From Eudorina sp. 2006-703-Eu-15 (Eukaryota; Chlorophyta; Chlorophyceae; Chlamydomonadales; Volvocaceae): a DNA stretch of 64,000 nucleotides. The position numbers and the translations under genes are program-made. The stretch spans positions 124,001-188,000 of the forward strand of contig BDSI01000154.1 in NCBI GenBank assembly GCA_003117195.1. The letters are read 5' to 3'. Positions 57,337-64,000 of this stretch are shown here, piece after piece. The notes beneath the pieces are model-generated. The model searched no databases and was not told where the DNA came from. It saw nothing but the letters and a program-made list of their open reading frames with translations. Positions within the stretch are counted from its first letter, which is position 1; every line of letters starts with the position of its first letter.

Positions 57337-58145
57337 GGGTATCCACCCTAGCCACCCACCGTGCTGTGTATGACGTCCGCAAGCGCCTCCGCCTGCGGCC
57401 CCCGGCGATCCACCAGCCCCGGGGGCCTGATGGTCACGTGCGGCAGCGGCTCGTACCGGCCGTTCGTACCCTCCTGCGTGCTCTCCGAGGCCACCACGTA
57501 CGACACAGACGACGTGGGTGCGGACTGTACGGGAGGAAAGCAGGTGGGGGAAAAAGGGCGGTGTGTGTATGTGTGTAGGGTTTGGGCGTTGTGGTGTCGG
57601 GTGGCCTTATCGTGGGCTAGGAAGCAGTGAATCCGTCCAATGCATATTAGGCGATGTACTGCTATTCAGTGAAAACACAACGCCCGAAAAATAATGGTAC
57701 GTGCACAGGTTTGGGATGGTGTCCTGCTTTGCGGATCTGATCCTGGAACCCGGATCTGGGTCGGAGCAGGTGCAACGGCCATCGTCGCTGCGGCAACCGT
57801 CACGGTCGTTGTGCCCGAAATGCGACAGTTCCTCAGACGGACCTGATGGGGCCAGTCGCGTCCTGTGCAGACCGATAGCTGTCGATAAGTGGCCTCCAGA
57901 AGATCCAACAGTTCGGCGCGGTGGCATTCGTTGGGCCAGCGCGCCTGGGCAAGGGATGGCAACGACGGAAACGGGGCTGTTCGCCCGCCATGCGCGTGTT
58001 GCGCACATTCTCCTGTTAAATATATATTTTTAAGGTTATTGATTATGTTAGTCCGGTCACTGTCGAGGCGGTCAAGGGTTCCGTCTCTGTCGGAAGGTAG
58101 TGGGAAAACCTGGTCGAGGCGCAGCTGGCCTGCAGCGGCCTCCAT
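33011..58145 (-). CDS. Giant protein with ALKBH5-like 2-oxoglutarate/Fe(II) dioxygenase domain and C-terminal PHD-type zinc fingers
   Basis: Exons in reading order: 58145-57843, 57524-57360, 56866-56746, 56510-about 56430, about 56277-55853, 55432-49621, about 49228-47437, 46801-46702, 44019-43924, 42966-42833, 42365-42230, 41766-41613, 41368-40728, 40291-39458, 38077-38005, 37579-35157, about 34729-34649, 34559-34356, 34000-33011. Phases agree from 55432 to the stop, except that the starts at 49228 and 34729 are choices; the 56510-56277 junction is unresolved. The N-terminal part is unrecognised apart from short ordered segments (HVFVVLHYHWDGQ; SYCCRLELYVDEQMW; WPLYLIGTRDSFTYHL) among long Ala/Gly/Ser/Gln runs and an acidic tract near 53600-53690. 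The dioxygenase domain comes next (residues about 2880-3050), then helical segments, an AT-hook-like RGRPPKRGR, and the PHD block. This suggests a nuclear nucleic-acid demethylase or chromatin factor. It could be two genes, but phase continuity favours one of about 4850 codons. Confidence 0.75.
33163..33365 (-). repeat. Coding TGTGCG microsatellite
   Basis: An almost uninterrupted hexamer run (TGTGCG with TGCGGG variants) lies inside the terminal exon of the ALKBH5-PHD gene. Read on the minus strand it encodes alternating His and Thr, with some Pro. Confidence 0.85.
34021..34118 (-). repeat. 40-base tandem repeat next to a splice acceptor
   Basis: Two and a half copies of a unit containing ATATCAACGACAAATAGGC and AGGAGGTGTGCTGG, 20 bases upstream of the acceptor of the terminal exon. 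Confidence 0.85.
34885..34920 (+). repeat. GACG tetranucleotide tract
   Basis: About nine GACG units preceded by GTAC repeats, in the ALKBH5-PHD gene intron between the exons ending at 35157 and starting near 34729. Confidence 0.85.
38214..38430 (-). mobile_element. R1 dispersed element, non-autonomous retroposon-like copy
   Basis: About 215 bases match the copy at 44085-44305 at roughly 80% by eye. On the minus strand the element ends GGGGTCCGCTGTAAC and is followed by ATTCATTCATTC. It lies in the intron between the exons at 39458 and 38077 of the ALKBH5-PHD gene. The end plus simple-repeat tail resembles a LINE/SINE 3' end; I cannot name the family. Confidence 0.65.
39685..39740 (-). other. 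AT-hook-like motif in the ALKBH5-PHD protein
   Basis: In the exon 40291-39458 the minus strand encodes RRRRGRPPKRGR, a classical AT-hook core (RGRP flanked by basic residues) that binds the minor groove of AT-rich DNA. A second basic cluster (GRGKRPRKRR) lies about 65 residues upstream. Both support a nuclear location. Confidence 0.75.
43145..43187 (+). repeat. Duplicated segment with ACGGTACCGT palindrome
   Basis: CATCTA, CTGTGTCTGT and GTACTACGGTACCGTACC recur at 43640-43680, about 495 bases away, in the same intron of the ALKBH5-PHD gene. Confidence 0.65.
44085..44305 (-). mobile_element. R1 dispersed element, second long copy
   Basis: This copy is homologous to 38214-38430 in the same orientation, sharing GTGTATACCAG, AGGCCCCACCG and GACACCGAAGCAAGCAG. 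Its tail (left end on the plus strand) is AT-rich and degenerate. It lies in the tRNA-bearing intron of the ALKBH5-PHD gene. Confidence 0.65.
44598..44695 (+). repeat. R2 dispersed element, second copy
   Basis: Same blocks as 31280-31425. It ends CCACCTTGTAACGG followed by TTAATTAATTAAT, again TGTAAC plus a short tandem tail. It is adjacent to an R1 copy. Confidence 0.6.
45207..45333 (+). repeat. 37-base tandem repeat in the tRNA-bearing intron
   Basis: Three and a half copies of a unit containing GCCGGCGCATTATCCATTC and GGCCATGCCTTGTTTTA. Confidence 0.85.
45868..45884 (+). promoter_or_regulatory. AT-rich TATA-like element upstream of the tRNA gene
   Basis: A run of alternating T and A (CTATATAATATATATT) ends about 20 bases before the mature tRNA 5' end. 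TATA-like elements at this distance are common before plant and algal tRNA genes and assist Pol III initiation next to the internal A and B boxes. Confidence 0.5.
45903..46031 (+). tRNA. tRNA-Arg(ACG): tRNA-Arg (anticodon ACG) with a 56-nt intron
   Basis: A complete cloverleaf can be drawn. The acceptor stem 45903-45909 pairs with 46024-46030 (one G-T pair), with discriminator G at 46031. The D arm is 45912-45927. The anticodon stem CCGGT (45929-45933) pairs with ACCGG (45997-46001). The loop starts CTACGG with anticodon ACG at 45936-45938. The variable loop is AGATT, and the T arm is CCAGG-TTCGATC-CCTGG. The intron 45940-45995 interrupts after position 37, the standard site for eukaryotic nuclear tRNA introns, and can form its own hairpins. 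ACG, edited to ICG, reads CGU/CGC/CGA. The gene lies antisense inside an intron of the ALKBH5-PHD gene. Confidence 0.94.
46032..46036 (+). terminator. Pol III T-run terminator
   Basis: TTTTC begins immediately after the discriminator base of the tRNA, the minimal oligo-T signal for RNA polymerase III. Confidence 0.75.
49404..49540 (+). repeat. 40-base tandem repeat
   Basis: Just over three copies of a unit with CCTGCCTCCCGGCCTGGCTG and ACCTTACCTCCTTGCTCC, inside the intron after the giant exon ending at 49621. Confidence 0.9.
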
Positions 58146-58407
58146 GTTATGTCGCAAGTGTCACGTCATTGTGAGGAGCCAAATGTGACGCTGCGCTAGG
58201 GATTCTGTGGCCGCGAACACTGCCAGACATAGTTCGGATTCTTTCCTCGTACGACACGGTCTTGAGACCAAGCTGGAGCCGACGGTAACCTTTCCCTTCG
58301 AACCTAACCCGGTTTCGAGGCATAGGTCTGTTAGCATCAATATTTTTTACGTCCGTTTGCAGCGCTGACGATTTCCACAGTGATTTTTGTTTCATCGGAG
58401 CCACAAA
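58146..58407. promoter_or_regulatory. Short bidirectional promoter between the ALKBH5-PHD gene and TIM13
   Basis: Only 262 bases lie between the two divergent start codons, so both leaders and promoters share this space. The sequence is relatively AT-rich near 58340-58400 (a T-rich stretch before the TIM13 ATG). No canonical TATA box stands at a usual distance from either gene. Confidence 0.55.
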
Positions 58408-58918
58408 ATGAGCTTCGGTGGCGCTGGGTTCGGTGCGCCAGGCGCCAAAGCAGATGATCACACGATTATGGAACAGGTGCGATTAAAATCACAGCGTGCG
58501 CCATCAGCTCTTTACAGAACTATAGAACACTCTGGCATAACCACCTCATCGCCATGCCCCGTGGGCCTGTACAGGTAAAAACACAGTTGCAAATGCAGAT
58601 GGTACAAGAGTTCTACCAGGTGAGTCACTCGCACACTCTCGTCCCGGCGCCCGGAGCAGTATTCCAATGTCTGCGGTCCCGCAGACCGTCCGCGACAAGT
58701 GTTTCAAGGTGTGCATTACCAACCCCGGAAGCTCGCTCAGCAGCAACGACCAAAAATGCCTCAGTCGGTGTATGGATCGGTATCAAGACGTGAGTACTCA
58801 ATTTGCGGGAATGTGCAGTGCGATTTCAGCGCTCGGTGTCGGCGACCATGAGTTGCATGGCCCCTATGTAACGTCGCAGGCAACGAACGTCATAACAAAA
58901 GTCGTCTTGAACCAGTGA
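58408..58918 (+). CDS. TIM13: Mitochondrial import inner membrane translocase subunit TIM13
   Basis: Four exons, all phase 0: 58408-58476, 58575-58619, 58685-58789, 58880-58918, giving 85 residues, the usual size for small Tim proteins. The start is the first ATG (58408). The twin CX3C motifs (CFKVC and CLSRC, 14 residues apart) form the two disulphides of the small Tim fold. Flanking sequence (TVRDKCFKVCITNPGSSL; CMDRYQDA) is diagnostic for Tim13. Tim13 pairs with Tim8 in the intermembrane space and escorts hydrophobic precursors to the inner and outer membranes; its import depends on the MIA40 pathway. It is transcribed divergently from the ALKBH5-PHD gene and ends tail-to-tail with the EF-hand gene. 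Confidence 0.96.
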
Positions 58919-59061
58919 GGGAGAAGAACCCTCCCGGCGTTCCGGGGCAAGCTGTTGTATCCCCGGGACCCCCGGACGGCCGGCCCTCCGCCTCCCGCGG
59001 ATCGGCCTCTATCGGCCCTCCGCCTCCGGCGCGGATCGGCCCCTATCGGCCCTCCGGCGGT
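58919..59061. other. Convergent 3' spacer between TIM13 and the EF-hand gene
   Basis: The 143 bases between the two stop codons must contain both 3' UTRs or their overlap. They include an imperfect direct repeat built on GGATCGGCC and CTATCGGCCCTCC at 58996-59060. I see no clear TGTAA in either direction here; one lies inside the last TIM13 intron (about 58867-58871). Confidence 0.5.
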
Positions 59062-62000
59062 TCAGAAGTCCTCCGCGAGCAGCACCTCCGTGAGCGCCGG
59101 CTTCTCCTCCGCCTTCTCGGGCGCCTGGGCCACCGACAGCACGTTGTCCAGCAGGCCCTCGAACTCGAGGTCGGACCGGAAGGACTTGCGGATGGCGGAC
59201 AGCGTCACGTAGAACTCCTGCGTCGAGATCTTGTTGTCGCCGTTCTGCGGGGATGTGTGTGAATGCGTGTGTGTGTGTGTGGAAGGGGGGGAGAGGAAAA
59301 GGCGTGTTGGGGAAGGAGGTCTTTTTGGGGTACGGGCGGATCGTCAGTGAACGTGTTCCGAGGGCGCGGAGCGGATCCCCAAGGTGGCAGTTGAGAGGGC
59401 TCCAGCCTTGCTGTACGGCGTCTTGCTGTACGCAGCCTTGCTGTACGGCGTCTTGCTGTACGGCATCATGCTGTACGGCATCATGCTGTACGACACGTAA
59501 CGTACGGTAAAAGCGTTGGGATTTCCATATTTTCGCGAGATGATCGTGGTTAGCTCCAGCCATGCATACCAATGGTGCGGTGTGCAGGGGTGGGTGCGAG
59601 TTGCAGCACGTGTTACGTAAAGGTGGGACGGTACATGGAGCGGCCGAGCTGACGGCGCCCCCGAACCGCCGTACACATCGTACAGTAAGAGGCGCACGTG
59701 TTGTGCATCGTACTGATAGTGTATCGTACTGATAGGAGGGCGGTGAGCTCGCTGGGCAGTCCGGCAGTACGATACCAGTGCTGGACGACGGTGGTCGCGG
59801 GGCATCAGCCACGGGGGGGGGTACCCTCATGACTGGGCCCGGACGTGGATGATGGCGATGAGGCGGATGCGGGTGTGAGTGTACGTCGGCCCGAAGCGTC
59901 CTCAGTCCGGGATCCACCCCGTGCCCGCATGCGGTCAGTGGCGGATGGAGGGTCGATGCCGCTGTTGGTGTGTTGATCGGCAGGAAAGGGAGTGTGCTAG
60001 TGTGATGTGACACGGGACGGGTCATGTGCTGAACCCGTCACACACCCTCTCGGCGCCGCTAACTCGCGGAGACGCGTTGGGCCAGGACGCTCAAGTTGCC
60101 CAGTCTGCCAGTCTGCAAAAGGGGGCTTCGGAACCCCGTCTGCCGCCATATCCCCATATCCCACACTCCCCCACCCCTCCGGCCCCCACAGTGAGCGCCG
60201 CGCCGCTGGCAGCTGTGACCCTCCCCATCGCCTTCACCTCCTCCGTGTCTCTCCTCCCAGCCCTCCCATCGACTGCCCTCATTCGCGCCGCCTCCCTACA
60301 ACCCACCCACGCACCCCCCCGCGCCGCCCGCCCACCTTGTCGAGTTTGGCCATGATGGCGATGACCTCGTCGGACAGCTGCTCCATGTCCACCCCCTGAT
60401 GCGGCGGGAACCCGGGGGAGAGGGGGCACAGCGGCGAGGCACGGACCGCGCAGTGAGTCCGGGGGCATCAGAGTGTGACATGAGTAACCAACTGCAAGGC
60501 GCGGATGGCGGGTCCCGGCTGGGTGTGGTGTTCGACGGTTATCGGTGGTGGGTGGGTGAGGAAGGGGGATGGGTGAGGAAGGGGGGTGAGAGACACCTGG
60601 GTGACGCCGGGGGTTGCGCCCCGTGCACATGGCGGGACAGACGCGCTGGGCGCCCTGAGCGGCAGGTGGGTGGGTGGGTGGGTGGGTGCCGCACTGGGGG
60701 CGGTGCTTTTGGTGGGAGGAGAGCCACTGCTGCCATGGGCAAGTGGCAGAAATGGGTTGTTGTTTCTGATGGTCAGGAACAGGCCGGGATGATGGGCTGC
60801 GGCGTGGAGGCGCGAAGTGCGGGTCGTCTGGGGACAGATTGAGGGGAGGCGGAGGCGGGACAGCGACCAAGGACCAACCCGCCTGTCCCCATGGCAACGG
60901 GCCTCCCCCCGTGCTTCGAACCGCTTCCGCAGCAACAGTCCTCCTGATCGGCGAGCTTCGCCTCCGGCCGCCCCCCCCCCGCCTCAGCCCACACGCCCAC
61001 ATCTGAGGGGGGAGGGGGGGCCGGGGCAAAACACACGGCCGCAATCCCACCTCCCGCCACCGATAGGCGACAGCCGGGGTTCGCGACTCACCGACTTGCC
61101 CAGCATCAGCTTTAGCTCGTGCAGCTCCACGAACCTGCGCCGCGGGGCAGCAGAGGGGCCAGTGAGGGGGAGCAGTGGGCTGTAGAGGTCGGCGCCAGCG
61201 CCAAGGGAGGATGCGACCAAGAGAGGATGCGACTCGACTGACCCCACCGGGTTGGCGGGGCCGGCGGGGGGTTGTCGATGGCGGGTAGTAAGGAGGCGAG
61301 TGCGAGCGGAGCCCTGGAGCGCGGGTCGCGAGATGCACCGGTTCATCTCTGAACCGTTTACCCCCCCCCTTCCGTCACAACCCCAAGGGCGGGAGGGCGT
61401 CCGACCCATTGTGTGTTCCTCCCCTCCCCCTCCCCCTCCCACCCCGACAGCTTAGAGAGATGCGCCTGCGCATGGCAGAGTGCAGAGGCGTGCAGCTGCA
61501 GCTGCAGCGCCCCGCGACCGCAGCCGCCACCTCAGCGGCTCCCACAGACCCTCGCCCCCGCCCCCCATCCCAACCCAGCGGGTGTGCGGCGCAGCGCGAG
61601 ACCCCGGGCCATACGCCGCCACGAGGTGGCGTGGGCAGCAAGCACGCTGCACCCCGGAGCCAAACCATCCGCATCCGCCGCCGCCTGCCGTTTGCGTTGC
61701 CGGAAGCTGGCTGCCGCTGTACCGCACCGCCCGACGCTTTTCGCACGTGAACTGCCAGACCCCAGACCCCAGGACCAGGCAACCTCCGAAGAGGCCGATT
61801 GACCGACCACCTGATCCGGCCCCCAACCGCAGCCGCAGCCACTCGGGGCTTGGGAAGCCACGGTCCCCATCGAGCCCCGTCGCGTACCCACAGCTCCCTC
61901 CGCAGCGCCCCTACGCGCACCCACAACCGGGGTCCCCTGTCTCCAGCATGAACCGCAGGGCCTCTTTATTGGGCTGTTGCGGCGTAGCGTGTCCGTTCGC

Positions 62001-63765
62001 GGCCCCCAGGTTGCCGGCAGGCAGGCTTCCACAGACCGACGTCCTGCCTGGGCACTCCACGCCCACTCACCCTGATTTGTCCTTGTCGAGGGTTTTGAAC
62101 AACACCTTGATCTTGGCGACCTGAGGGGGGGGGAGGGGAGCAGGGCAGGACAGGACCGAGGCAGGGCAGGGCAGTCCACGGGGTCAGCGGGTCCCAGCCG
62201 GATGCGGTCGGCGGTCGGCCCCGGCTTGGGGAAACGATGGGGCTGGGCTCGGCTAGGCTGGGTTAGGCTAGGCTGATTGTTTGTCCTTTTTTGTCCCTTC
62301 ACCATGTATGACAGGTGGAAGCTTTCCAGCGCGCAGTGGAAGCTGCAACCCCTCCCTCCTCCCTTAGCTCCCCCCTACCCCCAATGTTCACAATGTCAAC
62401 CGATGCCCTATATTTCCCCCCTACCCCCGGGCAGGGCAGACCCACGGGTCCATCCGCCGGATGCCCTGGGGCCCATGTCCCACCCAAGAGGAGCATGTGA
62501 GCGCACCCCACCACCTCACACCCTGCGGGGGGGCTGGGTGCCTCTGGGCTGGTTTGCTCGTTTGTGGTGTATGGCATCCCAGTCCGTGCCGTCTACCAAT
62601 GCTCTGTTCACCACCACCACCACCTCCTCCAAACACCCCCGCAGCCCCCACCACCACCACCGCCATCTCCCCCTATCCTCTCCCTTCCCTCCCCCCAACC
62701 CCCCCTATCCGGCCCCCCCGGCCCCATCCCTTCTCCCCGCAGTCCATTCCCCACCTGGTCGTCCGTGAACTCAAGATTGGACAGCACCTCCCCCAGGCTG
62801 TTGCCGAAGCCCACCACATTGCGGCTGCTGGCGGTGAACACCACCTCCGCCACCCACACCTCCAGGTCCTCATCCGCCTTCTCGGACAGGAGCGCCTCCA
62901 TCTGCGGCCGGCGGGCGGGGGGGGGGGGACCAGGAGCAGGAGGAAAGCCGTGGAGGGGGGGGGCCAAGGGCACACCAACGGCCGGGTCGTGGGGTGCCAG
63001 GGCCGGCGGGTGGGCGGGTGGTGCCCCAACGGAGGACGCTGTCTTGGTCCACATAAGGGGGCAGGCAGGCTGGCTGGCTGGCTGGCTGGCTCACAACTAG
63101 GATACAGCAGCATGGACGGCAGCAGGTCCCAACGCGGCGCATTATAGTTTGATCCGTGCAGGCATGGCATGGGATGGTATGGCATGGCATGGCCGGACAT
63201 GTTGACCGGGGGCCGCTGCCTCCATAGCACGGACGCGGCCGGCAGCCCTGCAACGTCTCCCCCCATACACACACGCGGGGGGTGGGGGCCCAGGGGTCGC
63301 ATAACGCACACTGACACCATCCTGTCCCCACGCAGCGGCGTCTCGCATGGCTAACACACCCCCAGACCAGTCAGGGCGGGAGCAGGGGCGTTCCCCCCAA
63401 CCCCCTTCCCCCACCCCAGCACACACTGACACGCGCCCTACGGTGGCAGTGCCAGTGCCAGCGCATCGTCGCAGGAACTGCCGCCCCCCGCCCCCTTTTG
63501 CTGCGGCGCCCTAAACCCCGGGTCTTGTCGTGTTTCTACTCCGGCCTCTCCGCAGTCGCCCCAGCGGCGCTGCGGCCGCCAGCCGGCTCTTCCCTCTTCC
63601 CCAAAGAACCCCAGGGGAGCCCCTCCCGAGCCAAGGGGTTTAGGGTTTCGGTTCTGTCCGCACCATGTCCGTGAACTCCTCCAGGGAGATGAGCTGGTCC
63701 TCATTGACGTCCATCTTGCGCATGAGCTCCTCAGCTTTCATGGAGATGTGGGACACGTTGACTCC
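59062..63765 (-). CDS. EF-hand calcium-binding protein, C-terminal 194 residues; 5' end outside the window
   Basis: Exons in reading order: 63765-63664, 62901-62755, 62120-62071, 61134-61092, 60395-60336, 59244-59062 (TGA). All junctions are GT/AG and the phases agree. Three canonical 12-residue loops are visible: DVNEDQLISLEE (first exon in the window), DKDKSGFVELHE (across the 62071/61134 junction) and DKNGDNKISTQE (across the 60336/59244 junction). Each has acidic residues at 1, 3 or 5 and Glu at 12. The stretch between loops 1 and 2 (VWVAEVVFTASSRNVVGF) has no EF loop. The C-terminus is acidic. The partner and cellular role cannot be told; further exons and probably more EF-hands lie to the right. 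It is not calmodulin or centrin by sequence. Confidence 0.88.
59406..59492 (+). repeat. 15-base TTGCTGTACGGCGTC tandem repeat
   Basis: Six copies with minor changes in the last intron of the EF-hand gene. Confidence 0.9.
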
Positions 63766-64000
63766 CTGGGGGGGGGGGGTACATGGGAGGGGAGCAGCGG
63801 CCCGTCGGAGGGCAGGAGCCAGGGTCCCGCGGCCAAGGCGGTCGTGGGAGCAGGAGCGCAGGGACGACGCGGCCGCACAGTCAGCCAGAGATGCTGGCGG
63901 TGTTGGTGATGGTGGTGGGGTTGTGGTGGTGATGGTTGTGTCGGTGGTGATGTCGGTGGTGGTGGTGGTGGTGATGGTGAGACCTTCGGCAAGCCCCTCT
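63766..64000 (-). other. Intron of the EF-hand gene running to the window edge
   Basis: Upstream of the acceptor at 63767-63766 the minus strand is intronic: a pyrimidine-rich tract, then CCA/CAC-type triplet repeats at about 63890-63980. No open frame here joins in phase with the next exon. Confidence 0.6.

Noticed and set aside
57971..58097. A possible 48-base intron inside the first exon of the ALKBH5-PHD gene
   Set aside because: GT-AG ends exist and the length is a multiple of three, but 48 bases is shorter than usual algal introns and the frame stays open without splicing.

Overview
The window looks like nuclear DNA of a volvocine green alga (Volvox, Eudorina, Chlamydomonas and relatives). 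It is GC-rich, its genes are broken into many small exons by long repeat-rich introns, its proteins carry long Ala, Gly, Gln, Ser and Pro runs, codons end strongly in G or C, and TGTAA polyadenylation-type signals are present. The nuclear tRNA-Arg gene also has an intron. I see no bacterial operon, CRISPR array, rRNA or organellar gene. All gene models here were built by hand from splice signals, reading phase and family resemblance.

Layout, left to right. (1) 1-9139, minus: autophagy scaffold ATG11, N-terminal 1192 codons in 12 exons; the 3' end lies beyond the left edge. (2) 9140-9878: divergent promoter region. (3) 9879-28469, plus: a protein of about 2500 residues with a signal peptide, a large glycosylated Kelch-type ectodomain, one membrane helix and a cytoplasmic RING-H2 finger, in about 24 exons. 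(4) 28470-33010: gene-poor spacer with simple repeats and retroposon-like fragments. (5) 33011-58145, minus: one very large gene (about 19 exons, about 4850 codons). It holds an ALKBH5-like 2-oxoglutarate/Fe(II) dioxygenase domain in the middle and an ASH1/NSD/EDM2-like PHD zinc-finger block at the C-terminus. One of its introns contains an oppositely oriented tRNA-Arg(ACG) gene with its own 56-nt intron. (6) 58408-58918, plus: TIM13, a small mitochondrial intermembrane-space chaperone, divergent from gene 5. (7) 59062 to the right edge, minus: an EF-hand calcium-binding protein, N-terminus beyond the window, tail-to-tail with TIM13.

The genes are functionally unrelated (autophagy, membrane-anchored ubiquitin ligation, nucleic-acid demethylation/chromatin, mitochondrial import, calcium signalling), as expected for a eukaryotic chromosome. 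The most unusual items are the Kelch-membrane-RING architecture, the ALKBH5-plus-PHD giant protein, and a roughly 50-bp element found in many introns in both orientations that may be introner-like. Several dispersed repeats also end in TGTAAC followed by a microsatellite-like tail.
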